DNA of 64,000 bases from Chlamydomonas reinhardtii (taxonomy: Eukaryota; Chlorophyta; Chlorophyceae; Chlamydomonadales; Chlamydomonadaceae). The DNA lies in NCBI RefSeq assembly GCF_000002595.2, contig NC_057013.1:3928929-3992928 (forward strand). The letters are read 5' to 3'. A model generated the notes under the pieces. That model was not told the DNA's origin. It ran no database searches and worked only from the letters and a program-made list of their open reading frames with translations. A program made the translations under genes and the position numbers. Of this stretch, positions 12,223-24,000 are shown piece by piece; the stretch's first letter is position 1; the number at the start of each line of letters is the position of its first letter.

Positions 12223-13308
12223 ATGCCGGCCACGGCAACTCAGCCCGCGGCGGCTTCTGCGCTGGAAGGCCCTGTCGCTTTTGGACTATCGGGGGACCAG
12301 CGCTGGGCATTGGCGTCTGCTGCGGCAGCAGTGGCAGCAGCACTGGTCGTGGCTTCTGGTGAAAGGTGCGCACCTGCACATTTGAGCGCCTGCGCTGCAG
12401 ATGAGCACGAGCGGTTGGTGGGAATGAAAACACTCTATTGCCTGGGCGCAGGTGGCGCCCAGACATGTTTACCAGCTTAGGCATCGCTTGCGTTATATCT
12501 CTGGTACTGGTGAGTTTGGGCGCCACGCGAGTCACTGGAATTAGGGTTTGTGCAGGACCACACCTCTTCACACCTCACGTGCGCGTTCACCAGGCGCCCT
12601 GTTCACGACTGTTCTCGCTGGGTGCAGGGCCTCTCCCCGGCCATCCCCCGCACAATGATGTTCATCAGCAGCCCTTCATGTCGCAAAGTGAACGAAGTCC
12701 GCAAAGGGCTGGCGGGCCTCATCATTTGCCTGGTAAGTTGCGGAAAGCGCAAAAGACGCGACATGACACACGCACGCAGCTACGACCAATGCCTCCAGCA
12801 GCTCTCCGCGGACGCGCTCAGCGTTCGCAGTCCTCCGCACTTCGGTGACGCAAGGCTTGATCACCCGCCGCCACGCACGCGGTTACTTAGGTGCTGGGTG
12901 CGGATAGCTGCTTCGGAGTACCGGTATTTTCTGGATGGACACATGACTTGACAAATTGGTGCCGTGGCTGCGTCGCAGGGATCCCTCTGGCTGGGCTTCG
13001 GTTTTGTGGGGCCAGCTGGAGCCCTTACAGTTGCTGCGGAAACTGCGGCCTTTCATGTCTTGCTGGACGGGGTCCTCATCAAGCGCGGCGCGGGCAGTGC
13101 CAGCAGCAAGGCCAAGGCGGTGGAAAGCAGCAACAGCAGTGGCAATGGAGCGGAAGGGAGCAGCACGGCGGTAGCGGTGCCCCCTGAACGGCTGGAGGAG
13201 GTGCAGGGCGCTCCTGGCTCCCCTGCGTTGGGGGCGGCCGGGGCAGCGGACTCGGCCCCAGTCCTGGCTGACGGGTTGGCGGCAGAGGCAGCGGTGGTGA
13301 CCAAGTAG
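12223..13308 (+). CDS. Small membrane protein, unrecognised
   Basis: Four exons encode 199 aa: 12223-12358, 12481-12509, 12628-12732, 12979-13308. The second exon is only 29 nt; its acceptor (CTTAG) was chosen because the alternative four bases upstream creates an immediate stop. Two hydrophobic stretches are clear: residues ~30-56 (about 27 aa, spanning exons 1-2) and ~80-115 (LAGLIICLGSLWLGFGF and onward). Between them is a polar, cysteine-containing loop (PRTMMFISSPSCRKVNEV). The last ~75 residues are Ala/Ser/Gly-rich and probably disordered. A short protein with a hydrophobic hairpin suits an organelle or ER membrane factor, but I recognise no family. It is head to head with the SLC10-like gene, so the two may be co-expressed. 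Confidence 0.65.
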
Positions 13309-13402
13309 GCTGCTGAGCTGGGCACACGGGTTGGCACGCACGACATTTTGTGGGTCAGCGGCCAATGATGACGGTTGTGGTGCGGTCCAGTGCAATGGCT
13401 GA

Positions 13403-13407
13403 TGTAA
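13403..13407 (+). terminator. TGTAA poly(A) signal of the small membrane protein gene
   Basis: TGTAA 95 nt after the stop codon at 13308, the expected spacing for this lineage. Confidence 0.65.
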
Positions 13408-13424
13408 TGTAGAGGCCCAGGTAT

Positions 13425-14854
13425 GGGGTACAGTGGCACTCCCAACAAGTTGCCGTACAGCAGACCCGACTGACCTCACACGAGTGTGAGAACGCGTGAC
13501 GAAAGCGGCAGCATTCTTTGCGGGGGCCGTCATACTGTGTGTGGGCGCTGCAGACAAGTGTGGCGCCAGCAAATAGGCATATTTGCTCAAAGTTACTTGC
13601 TATTACAAGCCCGCCTGCGTCTGCGCAAGCTTCACGCTCGCACTCAGGTGGCGAGCGGGTTCAAGAGTACCGTAGGGTCCGTGCGTGCGCCCTGATGAAC
13701 TGAGCCGTGGGAGCAGCAGCGCTGGCTGTGCCCTTCAAGTTATGTAATGAGAAAGAATGGCCCATTCACCTTGAATCCAGGTGCAACACCACAACTCATG
13801 GATGCCGTACCACACGTCCAGTGGGTTGCACCAAGGGTTGCACGCAGCCATGGATGCACCCATGCGGGCCAACCGACCAGTTCCTGTCACTTCTCAGGTC
13901 CGTCCGATCCGAGCGAAGGGAAGGAGTCACACACGCACAGCTCCCGTAGGGGTATGTATAAAAGGTTCCACGAGTTTGAAACCAATCTAAGAAGTTGGGC
14001 CCAGGATATACGTCGACACGTGCTGTACAAGTAGTGATACGAGCCAGGGCATGCACACCCACAGCACTTTTTATAGGAGTGATCGCGGAACGTAACTTCG
14101 GGACTACACAACCACACGGGTGATGGGCCAGCGAGGCATTTATACCATGCGGCACCAGTTGCATGAGACTCAGCGCACATGCAAGGCCGCCGATCCATGC
14201 GGCAGCTATGCGTGCAAAAGTATACAGAAATGGTTTGAAATGTACAGCACACGGGCATGCATTCACGGGCATGCATTCATGCTTGCATACGCAGCTGAGG
14301 ACAGCGGTACTATATACACGCCAATGCCAGTGCATCCCGGCAGCAAACAGCACTGTCTGCATGATCCCGGCAATCCCCCATCTATCCCGTTCGAGGTCCC
14401 TGTGTTATACGAAGCCTAATGCGCTGTACACGCACAAGGGGCGTACGTGCAAAATACGACCTTATTGCACTGGCGCATTGCTCCCCGGCAGGAGGGTATG
14501 TTGCGAGAACGCACTGACACGAACACACCGGAGCATGCAAAACGAGACAAAGCCATAGCACAGTAAATGTGAGGGCGTTCACCGTGCTCCTATCCAAATA
14601 GTTCCCCTGTTCACGAACACACATGAGCCCGCATGCAGGTATCACGCACGGCAGACAGCAAATGCAGGCACGGAGGTGGCCCCATACAAGTTTTCACGTG
14701 CGCCACACGCACCTAATTGACGACTGGACCTACCCACACGCCCATTTGCTGTGTAGCCACACAGGACCCAAAACATCTCCATCCGCGCCTCGCTCTTTCC
14801 GTGCATCCCGCACTTGATGCATCAATCACGCGCCACGGCCGTTGCCAGTGCCAC
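13425..14854. other. Convergent intergenic region
   Basis: 1.4 kb between the 3' ends of the small membrane protein gene (+) and the purine permease gene (-). The many short open frames lack protein-like composition or splice partners. A 14-bp unit (GGGCATGCATTCA) occurs twice near 14255-14282. I could not find a close TGTAA signal for the permease on the minus strand; the nearest is about 13601. Confidence 0.45.
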
Positions 14855-17800
14855 TCAGGTGCTGTGCATGTGGCCGTGGTGCGCGGAGTCGTCAGGCGCA
14901 TGGATGGGGCGGCCCGTGTCCGCCGTGGCGACCGCGGCGACCGCCGGCACATGTGTTTCGCCCATGTCCTTGCTGGGCGGCAGCGGCGGGACGTCCAGGG
15001 CGGGGGTGGAGCGCTTGCGTTGGTAGTTCTCGTCGTAGTCGGGGAAGAACTTCTTCCTGTGAGAGTGCCGGAGTACGGCAGGAGAGTACAGGGCGGGGGT
15101 ATAATGACTAATAGCCGGAGGACAGGACGGGGGCCAAGCACGGTGCCGGGGGATAGGTACGCTGAATGCAGCCCGGTATGGGTACGTGGTCGGGTACGGG
15201 ACGGGACACGGGCACAGGGTACAGGGGCCCGCATGCAATCGTTGGGCTCGTGTACCTCCCACCTCCCACTTCCCACCCCACGCAATCCTGACACCCCACC
15301 TGACGACCGCCTCCAGGCTGGGGTCGTAGTACCAGGGGTCCTCGGGGCGGCCGGTGGGCGGGATCTCGCAGTTCCATCCTGGCATGCGCATCTTCATCAG
15401 CTTGGTCACGTCCGCAGTCGCCCAGCGCCGGTACAGCGCCGCGCCCGGCCAGCTGTGCTGGAAATCGAACAGCTGCATGCGGGGAGGGGGGGGGAAGGGT
15501 GGAAGAAGGGGTTTGGGAAGGAGATGCGTGCCGGAGTATGAGTCAGTCAGCGGTGCACACGGGTGTCACAATGGTTTGGACGCAGGGGATGCGAGATACC
15601 TATAGGGACCCGGGCCCGTGCGACGTACGTATGGGCACGCACGCTGCACGCACCTGGTAGGTGAAGAACTTAATGATGACGTGCACCAAAAGACCGCCGA
15701 TGATGCCGTAGGCGATGTTGTGAGTGAAGGGCATACCCAGCATGGTCACGAAGGCGGGGATGGCGTCCGTGATGTCGTGCCAATTGATCTGCACATGTGC
15801 ATTGCGTGGTGCGTGGTTCGTATGTCAGCGGCATTGGCAGTGCCACAACCTGGCGCATAGTACAGGGGGCAAGTCGGAGGAGGGACTGTGGTACCGTATG
15901 GCCCTTTAGCCCCAATCTGTGGCGACGATGTGCAGGAAGGGCACGTTGGGTCAATATAGCCGCCAACCGCACCTCGAACACGGATGGCATGAAGATGAGG
16001 ACGCCGATGAGCGCCAGGATGGGGCCGGTGGCAATGGCAGGGATGACTGAGAACAGCGGTGACAGGAAGCAGGCGGCGAAGAAGAAGAGCGCGCACACGA
16101 TGGCGGTGATACCTGCGCGCATGAGGCAACACAGCACGGCAGCGGGAGGCGGCTTGGTCTTCCCCGGCGATAGGGTCCGTTCAAATTTCAAGCGCTCTGC
16201 AACTGACGTGGCCACCCGCAGGTGGCTTGTCAGCCAGTCGCAGCCTATGGTTGCAGCAGTCGGAGACGGGGCCTGTGCATTACTAAAGTACTGACCGGTT
16301 CGGCCGCCCTCTCGCACGGCGCTGGCGCTCTCGACGTAGGTGGTCAGGGCGCTGCTGCCCAGGAGCCCGCCCAGCATGGTGCCGAAGCCGTCAGCGATGA
16401 AGGCCATGTTGCTGCGCGGCATGTTGCCCTTCTCGTCAAGGATGCCCGTCATCTCACCCTGGGAACGGGGAGGCGGGGTGGTGCAGCGGGTTCAGTATGG
16501 TTGCAGGTGTGGTGGTGAGACAGAGAGAGATAGGAGGTCAGGGTGAAGCGGCGTAAAGGACGGCGCGGGTCTGGGGTATCATGCGCATCCAGGACAGCAG
16601 ATAGAGGGACGATGGGCAAACGTACAGAGGACAGGGTGCGGCACCACGCCACGTGCCCGCAGCCACATTGCAGTATTGCACATGTGCGTGCCACGCACGC
16701 AAAAGCACAGCAGGCACTTGAAGAACCAAGCGGCCCGCACGTACCATGGCCACGAAGGTGATGCAGCTGCCAATGAAGTCCAGGTACAGGAAAGTGACAA
16801 AGGCAATGATCAGGTCTCCGGTCTGGCTGCCCCACTGGAAGTCTGCGGGGTGCGGCGAGGCGGAGGAGGAGTCGAGCGGATACCGGTAGCAAAATAGCGG
16901 CAGCGTTAATTCCCGACAGATGGACAGTTGGATTCAAGCGCTCCATACATTTCACAGCAGGGCTCGCCAGGGCTGGCAAGCCCAGGGCCCGGGGTTCATG
17001 CTGACGGAAACTAACGCACCGATCGCGCCGGCGGTCTCTTGGAACTTGGGTCTGCGCATGAACAGGCAAATTTGTGCGAGAGGTTGTGAGCGCAGGGGCA
17101 GGTTAGCGGCGGTACAACACGACATCCGCTTCAGTTCTACTCACAGGTACGCGACCTTGTCCGGCACCAGGCCCTGGCCGGTCGAGATTTTCTCTGGAAA
17201 CTTGATCCAGGAGATGAACATGGTGAAGAAGATGCCCATGATGAACGCGCCGTTGATGTTCCAGCACAGCAGCTGCAGGGGCAAGTCAAAGCACAGGAAG
17301 GGTATGAGGGCGTGTATGAGGGCAGCGTTTTGACTTGCTTATTATAAAACACGATGCGGTATCCCATAGGCAGGACGGCATGAGGTATCGCTCAAACGCA
17401 TGTTTCCCCAATAGCCCACTTACGATAGCTGTAGAGGGCGGTAATGATCGATCAGGTTGGGCGATGCGGCAGTGCGTCCGCCGGCAGCAGGTGAGTGATG
17501 GCATGGTGAGGAATGGGATTGATGGGGTCAGAGCCGCAGCAGGCCGCAAGGGAAGGTGCACGCGTACGTGAAGGCTGACAGGCGTGTGCCGGCTGCATCA
17601 CTGCATGCATGCCTGCTGTCCCAACCCCAGCCTGCAGCACCATCCACACGTCTGACATCGTACATGCCACCCGCCGCTCACCCGTGAAGATGAGTCCTCC
17701 CACGGACAGCCAGGGGCATACCACGCTGTACGGCGGTCCATCCTGGTACATGCGGCAGCTGTTGAAGGACACCTTGCTGTCGTAGCCGGGCTTGCCCCAG

Positions 17801-19765
17801 CCGCCTGAGAAGTGAGAACCAAGCAGCAGGGGGGCCGCGGGCGGAAAGAAAGGGAGCGTGAGGAAGGGGCGACGAATAAAGCGACACGCACGTGTTGTGC
17901 GTGTGTAGAGGAGCAGAGCGAGCTGAAAGTAGAGTTCCTGACCCTTGCCAGCCAGGTGGACGGGGACCTCGCAGGTAGGCGGACGCCCGGGTGTACGGAC
18001 GCACCGTGCACGTAGGGTATGCCAAGGTTCAGGCTGAGCAGGGTGGGGTAGGGCGCGGCCACAATGACACCCATGTCCTTGACGCCCACGAACGAGATGA
18101 AGCAGCCGATGCCCGCCGCGCCCGCCATCAGGATAGACTTGGGGAAAAGCTTGAGCAGCCACCTGAAAGATGTAGTCCGTAGGCGGCAGAAGCATGCACG
18201 GTGTGAGTGCCTGTGCGCCTGAGAAACTAACGTGGAATTTAGCAGCACGCACATGAGGCAACGGCGCACACACACACGCACACACGCACACACAGTGGGC
18301 GGGCTTCGGTTTGCTGTCTTTCAGCACACGCACACGATCGCTGATTTGCGCTTTGCGCAAGCAACGTGACACAAGGCGGCACGCACGAGCGCACGCACCT
18401 GCGGATGCCCAGGAAGCAAATGGCCAGGAAGACCAGGCCCTCGAGGAAGGTGGCGGCCAGAGCCTTCTCATAGGGGATCTCGGTACCCAGGCTGAAGGTA
18501 GGAAGTCAGCATGCGGTAGCAGTGCACAACGACGTCAACGAGGCAGGCCAGAGGGGGTTGGGTGAGGGCGTGGGCTGGGGGCACAGGGCTGCAGGGAGAG
18601 GATTTGCGCACACTTCATGTGCACAAATCACGCAATGCCCGCTACCTGCTCACCATTCGGCAGTGGTGTTGAAGCATGGGCCGCCGACCAGCACGCGCTC
18701 GTTGACCACCTGTTCGCCGCTGGCGTCAATGCTGCAGCTGCAGGGCTGGCCGGTGCAGGTGTCTCCACCGTAGAAGTGCGGGTGCGCGCCGCAGGGCACG
18801 CCCAGCTTGAGCACCGAGTTGACGAAGTAGGAGTTGGTGCCCAGCTGCACACTCACCACCCACCTGAGAAGCAAGCACACGCAGGGAGGTGGATGGGTAC
18901 GTACGGTAGGAAAATCTTTACGCGCGTGCTGCAAAGCCAACTAATAGCCGTACATGAGCTGGGGCGGCGGCCTGCGCTTCCGGCAGGCTGGGGCTGGGGC
19001 TGGGTAGGATCGTGACAAACAAAGCGTGGAATCGTAACGTAGGGAAAGGACGCGCATGAAGAATGCACTCACGGGTAGTTTGCGACCACGCCCATGAGGA
19101 GGGTGGCGCAGCCGGTGGCGACGGAGGTGGCCAGGGCCACGTCGTCTCCGGGCATGCCGGTGTTGAAGCCGGAGGTGCCGCCGGACAAGATGATGGGGTT
19201 CAGGAACAGGATGTAGGCCGAGGTCATGAACAGGCAGCAGCCGGCCCTGCGTTGTGTGCGTGGATGGGATGGGTGCAGGCATCGGGCATGAGCTCGCTCG
19301 CTCCCAGGTGTGTAGCTGGCGGCGGCGTAGTATAAATGATGATTGGCGCCGCCTTGCTAAATAGAGCAACACACAAGCAACAATGGCCGGCTAGATAGAT
19401 CACCCGCTCACGCCTGCTGGCTAAGCTCGCTCGCACGCACCGGATCTCCTGCAGCCAGTTACTGCCGCGCGTGTGGACCTGTGCGGAGGGACGTCTTGCA
19501 ATTGAGTGTACGTGGAAGCGCGCGCGTCAGGAGATTAAAATAAATCGAAGTGGGTCTCTCCACACTGGCAGGAATTTTGGCACGGACCTTTGCAAGCAGC
19601 ACGTGCCGTGGTGTCCCCAAGCAAGCACCCACGCACCTGGAAGAAAGGCTCCAGGAAACGCGTGACCTTGTTTCCGGGTTCAGTCTTGGGCGGCATTCCG
19701 TTGTCGCTGTCAACGCTATCACTGCGTTCGACGTCCTTGGGCGCCATGTCTTTAGGCGGCGTCAT
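14855..19765 (-). CDS. AzgA-type adenine/guanine permease (NCS2-related purine transporter)
   Basis: Sixteen exons encode 666 aa: 19765-19637, 19478-19441, 19246-19073, 18863-18654, 18491-18399, 18162-18005, 17804-17682, 17428-17424, 17272-17145, 17051-17020, 16842-16745, 16458-16296, 16112-15973, 15788-15654, 15472-15300, 15056-14855. Family signatures in order are FLNPIILSGGTSGFNTGM (~65-85), CFISFVGVKDMGVI (~230), FIADGFGTMLGGLLGSSALT and TYVESASAVREGGRTG (~410-450), and FFFAACFLSPLFSVIPAIAT (~460-485). The nucleobase-ion symporter fold has 14 helices, and hydrophobic segments fit that. The Cys-rich insert at ~120-183 would be a lumenal or external loop. The N-terminus (MTPPKDMAPKDVERSDSVD) and the C-terminal 70 residues are polar and presumably cytosolic. 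It is the likely plasma-membrane uptake route for purines. The 5-nt exon is needed to keep frame and barrel continuity and is discussed as a finding. Confidence 0.88.
17424..17428 (-). other. Predicted 5-nt microexon of the purine permease gene
   Basis: The bases CTATC on the gene strand are preceded by a pyrimidine-rich CCGCCCTCTACAG acceptor and followed by a GTAAGT donor. Exon 7 ends in phase 1 and exon 9 must start in phase 0, so five bases are exactly what the frame requires. The joined protein reads GGLIFTAILLCWNINGAF, matching AzgA relatives without a gap. Confidence 0.6.
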
Positions 19766-21016
19766 GCCTGCCGGTGGGGACGGCGGAGCGTCGCGAGGTA
19801 GGGGGGAAGAGTGGAGCTAGGTTTCGGGCCGTTGGCTGGCCACAGGGCAAGTGTGACTTTCATGTGTGACACCAACGGAACGCCCACATCTTGGCTGCCT
19901 CATGCATCGTAACAGCTCCTTCGAAGTGTGCAGCAATGAGCGCGGCCACATCCAATCATGAGTGCGTACGTGCGAGGACCCACACACACGTCGCCAATTC
20001 ACGCGACGGTTGATGAAGTAAGGACCTTCCTCGCGACTCAGGACGCGAGCCTCTTGCACGTACCCACATCCCAATGAAGCCGCAAAGGATCTTGCGCTGG
20101 CCCCCGTCAATGGCCTGGGGCCTCTTGGCCGCGGTCCGCAAAGCCCTAGACGTCGTTCATGCGCCCCGAACGAGGCAGCACGCACGCTTCGCAAGCTGGA
20201 CCGAACCCCGAAAGTACTAGCATACCTGAGGCACAGGACAAAGCGCCGGGGCCCTTGCGGTGGTGAGCAGCTGCAAGGTGCGGGCACTCGCGCGTGCAGG
20301 ACTCGATGTGCTTGCGCGCAAAACCTCTCAAGAGTTAGTGGGCCGAGCGTATTCCGTGCCCCAGAAGGGCTTGTATGTGCGTATATCCGCCCCACAAACG
20401 TCTTGACCAAAATTAAGGGCGCGGTGGCGCGCGCGATGAATAAACCGCGTAAAGCGATCGGGCGTACATATACGACGCGGGCGCGCCGACTCCCTCGAAC
20501 AGGCCTGAGCGCCGTAAATCCCTTCATAATGTCAATCTGGTGCCGCAAAGGTCATTCTACTTGTCCATGCGCGCGCCTGCGCTTGCAACTTTCAAACCCT
20601 AAGCGAGCGCGCTGAGCAGGACAAGCGCGCGAGACCTGACAGCCTGAGAAAGTTTTGACAGTAGAAGGTAAGGATTAATTAAGTCATTTGACGTGGTCTC
20701 TTGCAAAGTTTCAGCGCTTTCCGTCGGCAGCGGTTGGTTCCTGCTGACGCTCCGCTCGCCTTGTGGGGATCGTGGGAATATAGAGCAATGTGCCAGCTGC
20801 CATTATGCGAAGTGCTGTCGTTAGCTTAGGCAGGGGGGAAACTGAGTGGCAACGCATGCACTGTGAACCCTGTTTCTAGGCACCGAGCGCGTGCATGTAA
20901 ACCTCGCGAAATTGTTGAGAGGTAAAAACATTCGTGTTGCAAGGTCGCTGAGTAACCCCGTGCACAACTCACCCGCCCTAGGACCCCGACTGAAACTCAC
21001 AAGTTGCATTTGGAGG
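19766..21016. other. Divergent intergenic region between permease and hydrolase genes
   Basis: 1.25 kb between two opposing start codons, so it holds two promoters and two 5' UTRs. A 243-codon open frame on the minus strand (20548-19817) is arginine-rich and has no recognisable features. The segment 20640-20800 is AT-richer (AAGGATTAATTAAGTC) and may be a promoter region. No RNA gene was seen. Confidence 0.45.
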
Positions 21017-24000
21017 ATGTGGACCGCCCGCGTGGCCAGCGAGCCCTACCTCTGGCCCTATGATGGCAACCTTCGGCCAGACAACACCGCTCTTCTGGTC
21101 ATAGACATGCAGGTGCGCCGCCGCGGTCTATGCCGCGCATGTACGCGGGGTCCGCGTCACACCTACCCAGGTTTCCAGCTGCACACCCCTCATTCTGCTG
21201 CCCCCCCCCCCCCTCACACACACACCACCACCACCAGGTGGACTTCTGCGGTAAGGGCGGCTACGTGGACCTGATGGGTTACGACCTGAGCCTAACGCAG
21301 GCGCCCATTGAGCCCATCAGGCAAGCGGTGAAATGGCTGTGCTTTGCTTACGGGCGGGCAGGGGCGGGCCTTCCAACTAACCCAAACTAACGGTGACGTT
21401 GCGGCACATCCGTACATGGTGCCTGCTATCACTTACCCCCCGGGGAACCCTGCAGAAGTCCTCAGCTATCCTAAAGTCCTTAACGGCTTCACCCAAACTA
21501 GCGTTCCCTGATACACGCACTCGGGGGCGGTGTCAGGGGGCCACCTTGCCAAGTTGGCATGCCAGCGGGCGATGTTCTGTCACACCGGCGCAGACTCTTC
21601 CCCTGCGTTGCCATGCCGCATCGCCCATCCACACGCACGCAGGCGGGCGCTGGCGGCGTGCCGTGAATATGGCTACCTCGTGATTCACACGCGCGAGGGC
21701 CACCGCGCCGACCTGAGTGACCTGCCCGCCAACAAGGAGTGGCGCTCCAAACAGATCGGTGCGTGCGCGGGCGGAAGCTGCTAACAGGGAGTGTGATGAG
21801 CGGCCTGCGAGCGAGGGATGCAACGGGCTGCCACCACGTTGCGTCCGTCCGCTCACCGCTTATACGTACAGACTTAAAGTACGCCGCCTTGCACTCATGA
21901 CTGGGCTGCATGGGTGGTCACTCGCGCATGCTCGTACAGGTGCCGGCATCGGCCAGCCGGGCCCCGCCGGCCGCGTGCTGGTCCGCGGCGAGGCGGGGTG
22001 GGGCCTCATCCCCGAGCTGGCGCCGCTGCCTGGAGAGCCGGTCATCGACAAGCCCGGCAAAGGCTCCTTCTACGCCACAGGTGGGTGAAACAAAGGTGAT
22101 GGGTTGCCCTAGTAAACGTCATGCAGCCGGCGCCTCGCCTCTTGATTGACCCACCCCGCCTGCCACGTCAACTATCTACCCGCCGCCTGAACCCACAATG
22201 TTGGGCTCGGGCCCTGCTGCCAGATCTGGACCTGTTGCTGCGGCGTGGCGGTGTCCGCAACCTGGTGCTGTGCGGCATCACCACCGACGTGTGCGTGAGT
22301 CACCCGTAGCGTCGTCTTGGGCCATTTCATCTGCGACCTCCATGCAGGCACACCCATGCGAACAATCACACACACACACACACACACATATGCACATACG
22401 CACATGCGGTCACGCACACACATTACGCTCACACCACCTTTACGGGTTTTGTTTTGGGTTTGTGGGTTACGACAACGCAACTGCTGCCTACCTGCTGCAG
22501 GTGCACACCACCATGCGCGACGCCAACGACCGCGGCTACGAGTGCCTGCTGCTGAGCGACGCCACCGGCGCCACCGACCCCAAGAACCATGCCGCGGCGC
22601 TAGAGATGGTCAAGAAACAGGTGCGCGTCGCCAGCAGGCCGCCGACTAGCCGAGCTCGCGTGTAGACGGATGCCCCCTGCAACCATGCAATTGTTGCACC
22701 TGCATGCATGCCGAGTCCTCGAGTCATGTTACACCTGCCGCTGCAGGGCGGCGTGTTCGGTGCGGTGGCAGACGTGGCGGCCTTTGTGTCCGCCGTCACA
22801 CCACCCGTCAGGAAGATGCTGGCGGCGGAGGCGGACGCCAGCGCTGCGGACGGCGCCGTGGCAAACGGCCACGCCAATGGCAACGGCGCCGCACCGGAGG
22901 AGGTAGGCGGGGCTTGCTGGCCACGGGCGGCCTTGGGCAGCGCAGTAGGATAAGATTGGGCGGATTTCTGGTCCACTCCACTCCATCTGTGTGCCCATCC
23001 TGCTGATCTGCGCAGGTGGCTTCTGCCGAGCCCGCGGTGGCCGTGCTGCCTGACGCGGTGCCGTACCCATACTCCTTCCCCGTCGGCCGCTCGGCACTGG
23101 TCATGATCGACTTCCAGGTACGTGAGGGTGAGGGGACAATGGGACACACACATTGCCCTCCTATCCGATGCCGTATTGCCGGAATGTTTGGTGATCCAAA
23201 GTAAGTAGGTATCATGGCCTCTGACATAGCATTGCATGCCTGGATCCCATGTTACACTCTCCACTACTGCCCGTAACAGCCGTACACGTGTGCTCATCTC
23301 AGCAATACTGCGCTGCCGCCGCTGCCTGTGTGTGCCGCGCTCCATGCTTTCGCTCCCAGCGGGACTTCATGGAGGCGGGCGGCTTTGGCGCTTCGCTGGG
23401 CAACGACGTGGAGCGGCTGAGGGTGAGCGGCCGCCGCAGATGCGCGGGCGCCAGCGCATGGCTCCGCTCCGCCTGAAACGTATCACTAAACCCCAGCAAT
23501 CGTGCTAGGCGCACGAGTCCCAAGCCTTGTGTCTCAGTGTGCTCATTCTGCTGCTGCCTGCTGTGTGCGGGAACAGGCGTGCCTGCCTGGCGCAGCTGCG
23601 CTGCTGGCGTCGTGCCGGGCTGCGGGCATGCACGTGGTCCACACACTGGAGGCCCACAAGCCCGACCTGACCGACCTGCACCCCGCCAAGTTCACGTGAG
23701 CCGTGCGGGTTTCCACACCACACACCTTGCCGCGCACGCACGCCGCCGAGATGCGCGCCCGGTCCCATCCGTCGCATGAGCGGCAATAATGCTGTCTGTG
23801 CTCCCTGTGATGCGTATGGTATTGCGTTTGATCACCTTGGCCAAGTCAGCAGCTGACACGCAATGACACAACCCGCCGTGCAGGCGCGGCAACCTGCCGG
23901 CCGGCATGCGCATCGGCGACGTGCTGAGCGGTGACATGGGTCGCATCCTCATTCGGAACGAGCCCGGCAACGGCATTGTGCCGGAGGTGGCGCCGGCAGA

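Noticed and set aside
14380-14410. TCCCGTTCGAGGTCC resembling a tRNA T-arm
   Set aside because: No matching acceptor stem, D-arm or anticodon arm at the right spacing.
14717-15541. 274-codon open frame on the plus strand
   Set aside because: Antisense to the last two exons and intron of the purine permease.
19817-20548. 243-codon open frame upstream of the permease on the minus strand
   Set aside because: Arg-rich with no domain, not joinable in frame to the permease start, and lies where promoter and 5' UTR are expected. More likely a chance frame in GC-rich DNA.
20891-21016. In-frame N-terminal extension of the tandem hydrolase
   Set aside because: Has no ATG (opens with GTG) and family proteins begin near the Met at 21017.
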